Shown: positions 11,302 to 22,729 of the stretch, piece after piece
Layout of the letters: the number at the start of each line of letters is the position of its first letter
Position numbering within the stretch: the first letter of the stretch is position 1
Assembly (NCBI RefSeq): GCF_022201045.2
Contig: NC_068561.1
Location: 18,974,501-19,038,500, forward strand
DNA length: 64,000 nt
Source of the DNA: Citrus sinensis
Taxonomy: Eukaryota; Streptophyta; Magnoliopsida; Sapindales; Rutaceae
Reading direction: 5' to 3'
The notes under the pieces: model-generated
Told to the model about the DNA's origin: nothing
The model's input: the letters and a program-made list of their open reading frames with translations, nothing else
Database searches by the model: none
Program-made: the position numbers and the translations under genes

Positions 11302-13092
11302 GTAAGTAAAGATCTTCACTTTTCTTCCAGTTTCTATATTTCCGTTCGCAAGATCTGTTTTTCTTGTTAAATAAAAAAAATTTGTGAATTAAGCGTCGGC
11401 GCTGTTTGTTTCTGAAATTTTTCGTTTTTAGTCGAATATTTAAGTTTTTTGCTTTTTCTTTTTTTCTTTAAATTTTAATCCGATAAGATATTTGTAATGG
11501 GTATTGAAGTTATCCCTTTGTTTCGCTTTGTTGCAAGTGCTTTTCGAGCCCAGCTGAATGTTATTAAACCCTTGATTTGAACAAAATTTTTTATCATGGG
11601 TCTTGTTTAATTTTCCGACAGTTTTATGTTTCTTGATGTTATTACGATTGATGATATTTTCTGTGAGTTACTTGAGTAAAATCAGTTAATTTTAGTTTTG
11701 TCATTTAGGAAAAAGAGGCACCCACATGCTATAAATTTTTTAAAGGGGAATGACTTACAGACTGACTTATTATTAGAATTGTCAGTGAGTTTATAAGTGG
11801 CCAATGAAAATTTGAGAAATAATCCCTTTTCGATGAGTAATTAAGGTTTTTGATTTGAATGTATTGATGCTTCGTTGCATATATTCTGTTGTATAGGGAT
11901 TCTTATTGTTGATATTTATGCTGTGTAATCTCTTGTATGGTGAATGGTAGTTCTACTCTTGTGCATTTGTTTTGGTAGGAGAACCGGTTTTACTTTCTCT
12001 CTGGTTCTTGAGACTCCGATGGTTTATTTTTATTTTTAATGCATGTATTAGTATTAAGCTAACCTATGCTTTGCCACATGGTTGATAATGACAATTGAAT
12101 TTGTGGATGCTCATTACTGATGAGTTGAGTTATTTGATGCTGTTGTAATCTTGTTTTGGATAATACAAGTTTCTTCTGCCATCCTCGTAAATGTAGTTAT
12201 GAAACCGAGAGAGAAAGAGAGTTTGTGTTGGTAGTTCTTAAGAAGTCTAACAAGCAAATGAAGTATTGGTGTATAACCCAATTTTTTTTTCCCCTCAAGA
12301 TTTAGCAAATAAATAGATTCTGATTCTGAGCGGAAGCTATCTACTAGAAAATGATAAATGGAAGTTTTATGTTAATGAATCTTGTTGATTGTTTTGTGGA
12401 GCTAGCCAAAATGTAAGGAGTGGCCAAAGCTTGGTGAAATTGTGGTTGTGGAGTAATTTATTTATTTTTACTTATGTCAAGATGCTTAAAGAATCTAATC
12501 AGAATATCTGGAATTTAGCAGTTACCCATGAAAAAATGTGTTTGGTTGATTTTGAAAATGAAAGTTTTAGAGGCATGCTCTTTCTTTCTGTTTTAATAGG
12601 AGAAGCGTGATTTCTTTTTCTTCAATTAGGATACATAAAGAATCATTTTACATAGTGCTTGTTATTCTTTTGCATTTCACCTCTTATCACTATTATTACC
12701 ATTGAACTTTTAGGTTGGTCCGTTTTCTGTTCATCCAAGTATGTTATAGCTGTCAATGATTGTATTTCTATGCTCTATCATATATGACCATGAAATTCTT
12801 CAGAATTTGCATCTACGTATGCTTCAGTCTCAGCTTGTTTTTCATCTTCTTACTGTCTTATCCTCCATGCTCATCTTTAGCTGTGCTCATTAACTAATAT
12901 ATTTCTGGTGTTACCAAATTAGCTACTATATTGCTGTTTTCCATTTTTCGGTGGTACATTTATTTTGGTGCTTTTCTAGTGGAGCACTTCTTTTATTTTT
13001 GTTGAATCTGTTTGATTCATTTTCCAGTGGTACAATTCTTTTATTTTATTGAATCTGTTTCATACATTTTCTTTGATTTTCCTTGTTTGCAG
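11302..13092 (+). other. PAC1: Predicted 5'-UTR intron of PAC1
   Basis: A strong donor, ACAT|GTAAGT, at 11302 and an acceptor, TTTGCAG|TCATAACC, ending at 13092 lie 12 bases before the ATG. The interval is T-rich with no conserved coding frame, as expected for a leader intron. The intron is inferred from splice consensus only. Confidence 0.6.
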
Positions 13093-13104
13093 TCATAACC
13101 AAAA

Positions 13105-13857
13105 ATGTCTCGGAGATATGATAGCCGTACCACAATTTTCTCCCCTGAAGGCCGTCTCTATCAAGTTGAGTATGCAATGGAGGCCATTGGAAATGCTGGT
13201 AGTGCAATTGGAATATTATCGAAAGATGGGGTTGTCTTGGTTGGTGAAAAGAAGGTTACTTCGAAGCTCCTGCAAACCTCAACTTCCACTGAGAAGATGT
13301 ACAAGATTGATGATCATGTTGCTTGTGCCGTAGCTGGAATAATGTCTGATGCCAACATCCTAATCAACACTGCCAGGGTCCAAGCCCAACGTTACACATA
13401 TGCCTACCAAGAGCCAATGCCTGTTGAGCAGCTTGTTCAATCTCTTTGTGATACAAAGCAAGGTTACACCCAGTTTGGCGGTCTCCGCCCCTTTGGTGTT
13501 TCATTTCTTTTTGCAGGGTGGGACAAAAATTATGGCTTCCAACTTTACATGAGTGATCCTAGTGGAAACTATGGTGGTTGGAAAGCTGCTGCTATTGGTG
13601 CAAATAACCAGGCTGCACAATCAATCCTCAAACAAGATTACAAGGATGATATTTCAAGGGAAGAAGCAGTTCAACTAGCACTGAAGGTGCTCAGCAAAAC
13701 CATGGACAGCACCAGTCTTACTTCTGATAAGCTTGAATTAGCTGAGGTTTTCCTGATGCCTTCTGGCAAAGTGAAGTACCAAGTTTGCTCACCCGAAGCT
13801 CTGAGCAAGTTGTTGGTGAAGCATGGAGTAACCCAACCTGCTGCTGAGACTTCTTGA
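13105..13857 (+). CDS. PAC1: 20S proteasome subunit alpha type-4
   Basis: This 250-residue protein is the plant alpha-4 (PAC) subunit of the 20S proteasome core. Alpha rings gate substrate entry and dock the 19S regulator in cytosol and nucleus. The N-terminal alpha-subunit signature is present ([20 protein letters not shown], residues 3-22), followed by [13 protein letters not shown] and the fold motifs [13 protein letters not shown] and [12 protein letters not shown]. The C-terminal tail is short (QPAAETS). Alpha subunits are non-catalytic and there is no N-terminal threonine nucleophile. The coding region is in one exon, behind a probable leader intron. No breaks are seen and the length is normal for the family. 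Confidence 0.97.
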   Translation: MSRRYDSRTTIFSPEGRLYQVEYAMEAIGNAGSAIGILSKDGVVLVGEKKVTSKLLQTSTSTEKMYKIDDHVACAVAGIMSDANILINTARVQAQRYTYAYQEPMPVEQLVQSLCDTKQGYTQFGGLRPFGVSFLFAGWDKNYGFQLYMSDPSGNYGGWKAAAIGANNQAAQSILKQDYKDDISREEAVQLALKVLSKTMDSTSLTSDKLELAEVFLMPSGKVKYQVCSPEALSKLLVKHGVTQPAAETS

Positions 13858-14200
13858 ATGAAGATCTTCCATGCTTTCATTATAACTTAATTTCAAAGCA
13901 ATTTGGACAGTACTTGTATTACTTTTATGCTTTTTGCCCAAAGAACTGCAGATCGATGTGTTTGATGTTGATGATCAGAAGCTTGGTAATTTCAGATGTT
14001 ATGATGTTGGATGCAGTTTACCTTGTTTCCTTGTGTTAAAATGCTCCCGTCACTTCTATTTCAAGGATTTTGGCTTGACTTTTAGCATGGAAATTAACTA
14101 TTATGGTTCAGATGTTAGAATTGTTGCGCTGCAAGCGTTTTGTATTCTTTAGGATTGCCTTTTCTCCTTCTCCCCTTTCTCGTTACAGTTTCTCCCATTT
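13858..14200. other. PAC1 3' untranslated region and flank
   Basis: Follows the PAC1 stop. T-rich sequence of 3'-UTR character with no supported gene. The tandem duplication begins at its right edge. Confidence 0.5.
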
Positions 14201-14439
14201 ATTTTTATGTGTTATGTATTCTTCATGATTGCTGTTTTTCTTTCTCCTCTTTACCTCTACAGTTCGCCCTAATTATTTTCTCTTCACGTAGGGGAGAAAA
14301 TCAAAATAATAGAGAGAAACAGTAACATTCTTGTTGCGCTTACTCAGAAATAGGCTAGAATGGGAATAGAGAATGAGAATTAGAATAAGTTGTTTATTTG
14401 AACTGTATAAATCGGGATCATAATAAGTTGGATTATTAT

Positions 14440-14905
14440 TAATGTATTTATTTTATTTTAGAATCAAAATTAGAATAAATTATAATGTTACAAATTATTA
14501 AAAAATCCTTAATAATAATGACAATAATATTAATTAAAATAATAAAATTAATAATTATTTTAATAATAATAAAATTTAATAGTGATAATATCAATAAAAA
14601 TAATAATAACAATAATTAATAATAATTAAATAATAAATTTAATTATTACTAATAATAATATTAAAATAATAATAAATGATAAATAAAATAATAATAATTT
14701 ATAAAATTTAACAATATTAATATTAATAAAATTAATAAATCTTAATAAAATAATATTAAAATAATAATAATAATAATAATGAAATTATTGACAATACTAA
14801 TTATAAATAATAATAATTAATATATTTTAAATAGTAATATTATTATTATTATTATCATCGTCATCATTATTATTATTAATATGTTAATTAATTAATTATT
14901 AAATA
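14440..14905. repeat. AAT/TTA-rich simple-sequence tract
   Basis: Almost pure A/T, built from degenerate AATAAT/TTATTA units with a small CATCGTCATCATT island at about 14858. The homologous tract in copy 2 is 23880-24370. Flanking sequence at 14340-14440 and 15100-15200 shows weak inverted similarity, so the whole could be an old non-autonomous element, but I could not fix the ends. Confidence 0.7.
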
Positions 14906-15432
14906 ATAAAGGACCTATTTGTAAATAATACAAAAATTTTGGATTTTTTATAAATTATGTAGGGACCGAAATGTAAAAATGATGAAAGTTGATTGAGGAT
15001 AGTTTGGGGATTAAAAAAATTTAATGGGGGTAAAACGAAAACTGTAGGGAATGAGAGAGCTTGAGAATCAATCTTTCATTCCTTATTCTCAAATTTAGGT
15101 GTGGCTCAAGATTTCGATTCCGATTCCTGTCTCTATTTTGTGAAGTAATGTCAATTATTTTGATTTTGGATATCGATTCTCTAATCTGTGAAGTAAACAC
15201 TACCTCTATATCAATTAAATTTTAAAATTATTGTGATAGAAAAATAACGTGATGACAGTTTCTAATTTAATTAATGGTAGTGTCTCGTTTTTGTTAGTAC
15301 TTGGAACTATGTTTATTATTGTATAGATATGGATTCCAAAGAGATTAATAGAAGTAAAACTAAATCAAAATAAAAAAGCAACTGAAAGCAACACAAATAA
15401 GAAAATTATTTTGTGCAATTTGGAGATTTGGG

Positions 15433-16345
15433 GAAGCAATGGGTTCATAAAGAAACTGCATTGACAGCATTAAACATTGTTTCTGTAGAAGTGAACCCAT
15501 CATTGCTCATGAAAAAGTGGTGTATGGACATTCTCTCTTGTGAGGAGTTATTTGTATCGGGTATGTACTTCATAGAATTCATTGTAATAATGTAAGTCTC
15601 AATCATGTATATCTGATTGTAAATATCAGTGTAATATCTCTGCTACAATAAGCAGTTGTTGTAAATATCTGTGTAATGCAGTAATCTGATGATTAATCAG
15701 TCTCAAAAAAAAAAAAAAAGTGGTGAAATATTTTGCTTGTTTTCCAAAACAGTCCCTTGCAGACTTTTGGAACCACACTCCCCTTCTTTTGCAGCATTAA
15801 ACGCAGCAACTCTATCCTATGGATTTCAACTTGTTTCCTCATTTCTCTTTTAACAAGACAAGCAAGAGAGAAACTAATACGTCTTTTTACTGGTAGTTCT
15901 GCGACTTTCCATTTGTGAAGAGCAAGAAGACAGGCAAGAGTTGAAGAAAGTGAATCTTTAATTAATAAACTATTGGCTATAAAATGATCAAGAGTCCACG
16001 ATCCATCTTTATTTTGATTCTCCATAATCCATTTCAAGCATTCTGGGAGTCTAGGTTTATTATCCATGGAATTTTCAGAAGGCACCGTAGCCACCCATGC
16101 GGTGTCGTATGAAGAAATTGATAGCTTGATATTGTTGAAACCCTCCTTGATCCTTGTAGTAACTGGAGCTTGCTCACTCTACCATTATCATTCAATACAA
16201 TTTCTATCTCTTTATCTTAATTTATAATTATTAATTAAAAAAATGGGGAGTAATTAATATGACTTACTGAGGAATCACAGCAATCTTTCATTTTCACAAC
16301 TTGTGGCCGGGGGCACCCATCTGCTAGAGAAATTACATAACTATA
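15433..16345 (-). pseudogene. ent-Kaurene synthase-like fragment, copy 1
   Basis: On the minus strand an upstream exon piece (about 16345-16275, CPRPQVVKMKDCC-like, with a donor) precedes a stretch encoding the SSYDTAWVA motif, then ENQNKDGSW and KDSLSSTLACLLALHKW. These are hallmarks of the N-terminal domain of kaurene synthase and copalyl diphosphate synthase. After about 80 residues the frame runs directly into sequence like the far C-terminus of kaurene synthase (LLRLMLQKKGSVVPKVCK, LFWKTSKIFHHFF). The roughly 600 central residues, with the catalytic DDxxD region, are absent. In this copy a poly(A) insert at 15522-15714 also interrupts the C-terminal part. Dead gene remnant. Confidence 0.75.
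15522..15714 (+). mobile_element. Small poly(A) retroinsert with 10-bp target duplication
   Basis: The insert, about 193 bp, ends in a run of A and is bracketed by the direct repeat AAAAAGTGGT (15512-15521 and 15715-15724). The sister copy has a single AAAAAGTGGT at 24983-24992, the empty site. The body (GTATGGACATTCTCTCTTGT...) has no frame and no clear tRNA-type promoter boxes, so a retroposed mRNA 3' end is as likely as a SINE. It inserted after the tandem duplication. Confidence 0.8.
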
Positions 16346-16390
16346 TATTCTGGTGAAAAATAAAGAAATAGATAAAAATAATATTTTCAC

Positions 16391-17138
16391 CTGATGTAGC
16401 TTTATTTTCGAAGAGAAGTCAGAGAGATTTTCGATTGTAGCAGCATTTGTGTGTGTGTGTGTGTGTGTGTGTGTATCTATGTGATAAAGTGAAGAAAAAT
16501 AAAAAAGATATTTGGTTTATATAAATATATGATAATATGCTTGTGAATTCTTCTTAGATAACTTGCCCTATAGCGTTGAATATACAAATTTCTAAATTAA
16601 TCAACTTCACTGCTCCTGCAGGCCAGCTGCTAGGCATATAACAATAAACAGAACTTGAGTCATGGGATATAATAAGCACACTAAGAAAACCCAAATGACA
16701 AACAAACAACAAGAGTACTAAAAATAATATTTAATCGGAAAAAAAATATTGCAATTTTCTTTTAAATAGGTTGTGATTTTGTAGCTTTGTAATCAATAGG
16801 TTGCGATTTGCGAAGTCAATGAAGAAAGAATTGGTTAAAAAGAAAACAACAAAGCGAACCTAGCGAAGAGCTTTGTCCTCAAGTAGAAAAGAATAGCTAT
16901 AATGTAAAAAAGGAAAAGCAAACTAACGGATTAATAAAATTTCACCGCGTAGTGCTGTGATGCTGTCTTTCATTCTCATTTTCTCCTCCCCCCATATTTT
17001 CTGGCTTATCTTTCAAATCCTATCTAATAAATATGACATCTTATCAACAAAGCATGACATATTGCTAAGGTTGCTCTTTGTGGAGAATATACAGAGGCTA
17101 AGCAGAATAAGCTCAAGAAGCTGAATGAAGTCGGCATT
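16391..17138. other. Segment present only in duplication copy 1
   Basis: At 16390 copy 1 continues with TTTTCACCTGATGTAGC, whereas copy 2 jumps from ...AAAATAATATT straight to GAGTCAATAAAGG. On the minus strand the left part could include a further upstream exon of the kaurene-synthase-like remnant (a GTGAAAAT donor lies near 16390). It contains a (GT)n microsatellite at 16449-16474. Confidence 0.6.
16449..16474. repeat. (GT)n microsatellite
   Basis: An uninterrupted GT run of about 26 bases. Confidence 0.95.
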
Positions 17139-17309
17139 GCCGAGTCAATAAAGGTTGTTACGAAGAGCGACAGCTCAGCTGATAGCTAAGCATAAGCTGT
17201 TAAATTTGTTGTTAATCATACAGTTTGGGTGTGTAACTAAGTGTGATTAGCTTAGTGACTAATGATTGAAGTTAGTCGCAGATTGCTATAGTCATGTCAA
17301 CGTATATAT

Positions 17310-17799
17310 TGTCAATCGGCTACATCTAGAAGCTTTGCATAAACAAATAATGGTGGCACATGGCTTTGAAAATTGAACACGGTTTTCACCTACCAAATTT
17401 TGATGAACACGGTTTTGAAGAAGTTTTGATACCAACAGATTTGACTTTCTTGGCCATCATTTTGCTATAAATACAAATGCAAATGAAGAGCTTATTCATT
17501 CCATTATTCAGAGAGCAATTTAGGGAGTCGAGAGAGAATTCAAGAGCTTGCATTTATAAGCTCTTATTACAGTGATTGAGAGAGTTTGGGTGTATTGGGG
17601 TTTTTGGAAAGTGAGCTAAAATACTACAATACTTGTAACTCCTTTTCACTAGTAAAATATTTCCTTCTGTCTTCGCCCGTGGATGTAGGCTAAAAGCCGA
17701 ACCACGTAATTTCTGGTGTCCTCTATTGTGCTTGTTCTTTATTGTTTCTACCAATTTTACTTTAGCTGCGTGTCTGCGCCACCCAACAATTTACTAACA
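17310..17799 (+). repeat. 5' LTR of copia element
   Basis: 490 bp, TG...CA ends. A TATAAATAC promoter-like motif lies at 17466-17474, and a hairpin-prone AAGAGCTTGCATTTATAAGCTCTT sits at about 17541-17564. Confidence 0.95.
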
Positions 17800-17800
17800 G

Positions 17801-17812
17801 TGGTATCAGAGC
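17801..17812 (+). promoter_or_regulatory. Primer-binding site
   Basis: TGGTATCAGAGC, two bases after the 5' LTR, is complementary to the 3' end of plant initiator methionine tRNA, the usual copia primer. Confidence 0.93.
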
Positions 17813-17840
17813 AATTGGTTATATTTTTTGGAGTCAGGAA

Positions 17841-17982
17841 CTGTTCACGTAAGGGGTACTATTCACGTATACGGCATTGTACACGTATACGATACTATTC
17901 ACATATACGGTACTATTCATGTATACGGTTTTGTCTACATATACGGCACTATTCACGTATACGACACTATTCACATGAAACG
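17841..17982 (+). repeat. Tandem repeat in copia leader
   Basis: Seven or so degenerate units of about 19 bp built on ACTATTCACGTATACGGC lie between the PBS and gag. The repeat has near-palindromic CGTATACG cores. It reads through in two frames as repetitive peptide, but that is a by-product of the repeat. Confidence 0.85.
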
Positions 17983-18157
17983 GTGGAAGCGATCCAAGAA
18001 TTTTGTAGTGCAAAGCAGGGAATAGTGGTGTGAGTAAAGCAACTGTGTGGTTTTGTACATGTCTAGGAAAGTTCTGTCACAAAGGCGATAAGAGCTTAAG
18101 GAGTCTGGGTTTTAAGTGGGACTATTGTGACCCCTCCAGTCTTTCCTGGGAACTTTC

Positions 18158-21100
18158 ATGGTGTACATTCTCACACATACTCACAACTATTCAAGGTGGT
18201 ACACTAACTTGTGTGCAGTATTTATCAACAAAATAACGGCAAAGTATGAAATTGAGAAGTTTAACGGAAATAATTTTTCGTTGTGGAAAATGAAGATGAA
18301 AGCTGTATTGAGGAAAAATAATTGTTTGGCAGCAATTGGAGAAAGACCCATAGAGATAACTGATGACAAGTGGAACGAGGTAGATGGCAACGCCATTTCT
18401 GATCTACACTTGACACTTGCGGATGGAGTATTATCCAGTGTGGCAGAGAAAAATACGGCGAAGGAAATATGGGATACTCTCACAAAATTGTATGAGGCCA
18501 AGTCACTACACAACAAAATATTCTTGAAGAGAAAACTCTATACTTTTCGAATGGCGAAATCTACAATGGTGACCGACCACATCAACACATTGAAGACTCT
18601 ATTTTCACAACTCACAATGTTGGGTTATAATATAGAGGAAAATGAACGTGCAGAGCTTCTACTTCAAAGTCTACCAGATTCGTATGATCAACTCATCATC
18701 AATCTGACGAACAACAATCTAGTGGAGGGTCTAGTTTTCGACGATGTTGCAGCCTCTGTATTAAATGAGGAGAGCAGGAGGAAAAATAAGAAAAACAGAC
18801 AAGCAAGTTCGCAGCAAGCAGAAGCGCTATCAGTGACGAGAGGGAGATCAACGGAACGTGGCCCCAGTGGGAGTCAAAATCAGGGTAGATCAAAATCCAG
18901 AAGTAAGAAGAATGTTAAATGCTACAAATGTGGCAAGAAAGGGCACGTCAAGAAAGAATGTTGGAGTAACCAGAAGAGAAAAGAGGGCAAAGAACCTGAG
19001 TCATCAAATGCTCAGGGTTGTGTAGCAAGTACCTTAGATGATGGCGAAATTCTTTACAGCGAGGCAACAACTGTTTCAGAAGGCAAAAAACGACTTTCTG
19101 ATGTATGGCTTATAAACTCAGGAGCTACCTGGCACATGACCTCTAGGAGAGAATGGTTCCACACATATGAGCCTATCTCAGGAGGATCTGTATATATGGG
19201 AGATGATCATGCCTTGGAGATCGTTGGTATTGGTACTATCAAATAAAAATATTTGATGGTACAATTCGCACAATTGGGGAGGTACGACATGTCAATGGCC
19301 TGAAGAAAAATCTATTGTCTTTGGGACAAATGGATAGTCATGGGTACAAAACTCATGTGGAGAATGGAATAATGAAGATCGTTAAAGGTGCGCTTGTATT
19401 GATGAAGGCAGAAAAGATCGGTGCTAATTTATTCATGCTTAAAGGAGAAACACTACAGGAGGCTGATGCGTGTGTCGTATCAAATGGAGAAGAATCAACG
19501 ATGATGTGGCATCTCAAACTTGGCCACATGTCAGAACAAGGCTTGAAGATTCTCTCTGAGCGAAAATTGCTTCCAGGGCTCAAATCGATAAGTTTACCAT
19601 TTTGCGAGCATTGTGTTACAAGTAAGCAGCATAGATTAAAATTCAGTAGATCTATTGCTAGAAGTAAATGCATTCTAAACTTGATTCATTCTGATGTTTG
19701 GGAATCACCGGATATATCCATGGGAGGTGCAAAGTACATGGTGACTTTCATTGATGATTATTTCAGAAGATGTTGGGTGTATCTAATTAAGAAAAAGTCA
19801 GATGTATTTCCTGTATTTAAAGAATACAAAGCGCGGGTGGAACTTGAATCTGGTAAAAAGATCAAGTGCTTGAGAACAGATAATGGTGGAGAATATACAG
19901 ACGGCGAGTTTCTTACTTTTTGTAAGCAAGAAGGCATTCAGAGGCAGTTCACGGTGGCATACACTTCTCGACAAAACGGAGCGGCAGAGCGGATGAACAG
20001 AATTCTTACAGAAAGAATAAGAGCTAAGTTGAGGACTGCTGGTCTACCCAATTCATTCTGGGCAGAAGCAGCCAAAACTGCTTATTATATAGTAAATCGA
20101 TCGCCATCTACAGCTATTGGGCTGAAGACAGCAATGGAGATGTGGACTGGAAAGCCAGCTGATTATTCCTACCTACATGCATTTGGATGTCCTGTGTACG
20201 TGATGTACAATGCCCAAGAAAGAACAAAGTTAGATGCAAAATCTAGATGTATCTTCTCGGGGTATGCTGATGGAGTAAAGGGGTATCATCTATGGGACCC
20301 CACTGCCCACAAGATCGTCATCAGCAGAGATGTTATCTTTGTAGAAGATCAACTGTAAAGGAGAGATGAGGATGATGGCACTGCAAAAGAAAAGTCTGAG
20401 ATCGTGCCAGTATATGTGGAAAATAATATAGAAGATTCAGATTCTTCTGAAGCAGCACCAGAGCACGAGGAACAAGAACCAGTCGAGTCCGAGGCTCAAG
20501 AAGTTCGTCGGTCAACTCGTGAGAGACGACCACCAACATGGCACTCGGAGTATATCACAGAGATCAACGTTGCATACTGTCTTCTAACAGAAGATGGAGA
20601 GCCTTCAACTTTCCATGAAGCTTTAGAAAGCTCAGATATTGCTTTGTGGATGACAGCAATGCAGGAAGAAATTGAAGCTCTACACAAGAACAAGACATGA
20701 GAACTTGTACCACTACCACGTAGAAGAAAAGTCATTGGAAACAAATGGGTCTATAAGATCAAGCGTGATAGCAATGACCAAGTGGAGCGGTATCGTGCAA
20801 GATTGGTGGTGAAAGGATATGCTCAGAAAGAAAGTATTGACTTCAACGAGATATTTTCGCCCGTGGTTCGACTCACAACAGTTAGAATAGTCTTGGCAAT
20901 GTGTGCTACATTTGACCTACATCTAGAGCAGTTAGATGTGAAAACTGTATTTCTTCATGGAGAACTTGAAGAAGAAATATATATGCTCCAACCAGAAGGT
21001 TTTGCAGAAACAGGAAAGGAGAACTTAGTTTGCAGGTTGAACAAATCTCTTTACGGTCTCAAACAGGCGCCGAGGTGTTGGTATAACAGATTTGATTCCT

Positions 21101-22158
21101 TCATCATAAGCCTTGGATACAACAGACTCAACTCAGACTATTGTGCATATTACAAGAGGTTTGAAGATAATGATTTCATTATTTTACTATTGTATGTGGA
21201 TGACATGTTGGTAGCAGGTCCCAACAAAGATCGAAACTAAGAATTGAAGGCACAGTTGGCTAGGGAGTTTGAAATGAAGGACTTGGGACCAGCAAACAAG
21301 ATTCTAGGGATGCAAATTCACCGAGACAAAAATAACATGAAGATTTGGCTTTCGCAGAAGAATTACTTGAAGAAAATCTTGCGACGCTTCAACATGCAAG
21401 ATTGTAAGCCAATTTCTACCCCACTTCCTGTTAATTTCAAATTATCCTCAAGTATGTGTCCTAGTAATGAAGCAGAGAGGAAGGAGATGTCTCGAGTACC
21501 GTATGCATCAGCAGTGGGAAGTTTAATGTTCGCTATGATATGTACAAGACCAGACATTGCACAAGCAGTGGGAGCAGTCAGTCGATATATGGGGAATCCT
21601 GGTGGAGAGCATTGGATAGCTGTGAATAGGGTTCTGAGATACATTAGAGGAACCTCAGATGTTGCATTATGTTATGGAGGATCAGAATTTACTGTCAGGG
21701 GCTATGTGGATTCAGATTTTGCAAGAGATCTTGATAAAAGGAAATCCACTACTGGTTATGTGTTTACACTTACGGAAGCAGCTGTAAGCTGGGTTTCGAA
21801 ACTGCAGATCGTTGTGGCTTTATCTACAACAGAAGTAGAATACATGGCAGCTACACAAGCTTGCAAGGAAGCTATTTGGATACAAAGGTTATTGGAGGAG
21901 CTCGGGCACGGACAAGAGAAAATTTCTGTATTTTGTGACAGTCAGAGTGCCTTGCACATTGCAAGAAATCCAGCCTTTCATTCCAGGACAAAGCACATAG
22001 GAGTCCAGTATCACTTCGTTCGTGAAGTAGTGGAAGATGGAAATGTGGATTTGCAGAAAATCCATACCAAAGAGAACCTAGTAGATGTTTTGACCAAGCC
22101 GATAAATACTGATAAGTTTGTTTGGAGTAGATCCTCTTGTGGCCTAGCAGAAACGTAG
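18158..22158 (+). pseudogene. copia gag-pol polyprotein, broken
   Basis: Gag (from about 18233) begins with KYEIEKFNGNNFSLWKMKM and carries the zinc knuckle CYKCGKKGHVKKEC (18919-18960). The methionine expected before this is ATA at 18233-18235. The protease motif reads LINSGATWHM, so the catalytic Asp of D-S/T-G is Asn. A frameshift at about 19243 ends the first frame. Integrase follows (HLKLGHM zinc finger, TDNGGEY). In-frame stops occur at 20356-20358, 20698-20700 and 21238-21240. Reverse transcriptase (YVDDMLVAG) and RNase H (YVDSDFA, STTEVEYMAA) continue to the stop at 22156-22158. It cannot make its own enzymes. Confidence 0.93.
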
Positions 22159-22223
22159 GCAACATGATTATGGCGAAGCAGAAAGGATGGTGTGGAGATT
22201 GATTGATTCTCAATCAAATCTCC

Positions 22224-22234
22224 AAGTGGGAGAA
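22224..22234 (+). promoter_or_regulatory. Polypurine tract of copia element
   Basis: AAGTGGGAGAA directly abuts the 3' LTR start (TGTCAATCGG at 22235), as expected for plus-strand priming. Confidence 0.85.
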
Positions 22235-22724
22235 TGTCAATCGGCTGCATCTAGAAGCTTTGCATAAACAAATAATGGTGGCACATGGCTTTGAAAATTG
22301 AACACGGTTTTCACCCACCAAACTTTGATGAACACAGTTTTGAAGAAGTTTTGATACCCACGGCTTTGACTTTCTTGGCCATCATTTTGCTATAAATACA
22401 AGTGCAAATGAAGAGCTTATTCATTCCATTATTCAGAGAGCAATTAAGGGAGTCGAGAGAGAATTCAAGAGCTTGCATTTATAAGCTCTTATTACAGTGA
22501 TTGAGAGAGTTTGGGTGTATTGAGGTTTTTGGAAAGTGAGCTAAAATACTACAATACTTGTAACTCCTTTTCAGTAGTAAAATATTTCCTTCTGTCTTCG
22601 CCCGTGGATGTAGGCTAAAAGCCGAATCACGTAATTTTTGGTATCCTCTATTGTGCTTGTTCTTTATTGTTTCTACCAATTTTACTTTAGCTGCGTGTCT
22701 GCGCCACCCAATAATTTACTAACA
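22235..22724 (+). repeat. 3' LTR of copia element
   Basis: 490 bp, the same length and ends as the 5' LTR. It is followed by the TATAT target duplication. Confidence 0.95.
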
Positions 22725-22729
22725 TATAT

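Larger units (their letters stand above)
17310..22724 (+). mobile_element. Ty1/copia LTR retrotransposon (Tork/TNT1-like), defective
   Basis: A complete 5,415-bp element. Two 490-bp LTRs begin TGTCAATCGG and end TTTACTAACA, flanked by the 5-bp target duplication TATAT (17305-17309 and 22725-22729). The PBS and polypurine tract are in place. The internal order gag, protease, integrase, reverse transcriptase, RNase H is the copia order. The coding region is broken by a frameshift and several stops. The LTRs differ at roughly 15-20 positions by eye (about 96-97% identity), so the insertion is moderately recent. It sits in copy 1 of the tandem duplication; copy 2 is uninterrupted at the corresponding site near 25808. 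Confidence 0.97.

Noticed and set aside
13049..13333. 94-residue frame overlapping PAC1 in another phase
   Set aside because: Out-of-frame shadow of the proteasome subunit; PAC1 fully explains the region.
14140..14325. 61-residue frame downstream of PAC1
   Set aside because: Pyrimidine-rich chance frame in the 3' flank; the corresponding part of duplication copy 2 shows no sign of coding conservation.
17716..18033. Repetitive peptides rich in Tyr-Thr-His or Arg-His between the copia PBS and gag
   Set aside because: By-product of the 19-bp leader minisatellite; open in two frames with no family similarity.
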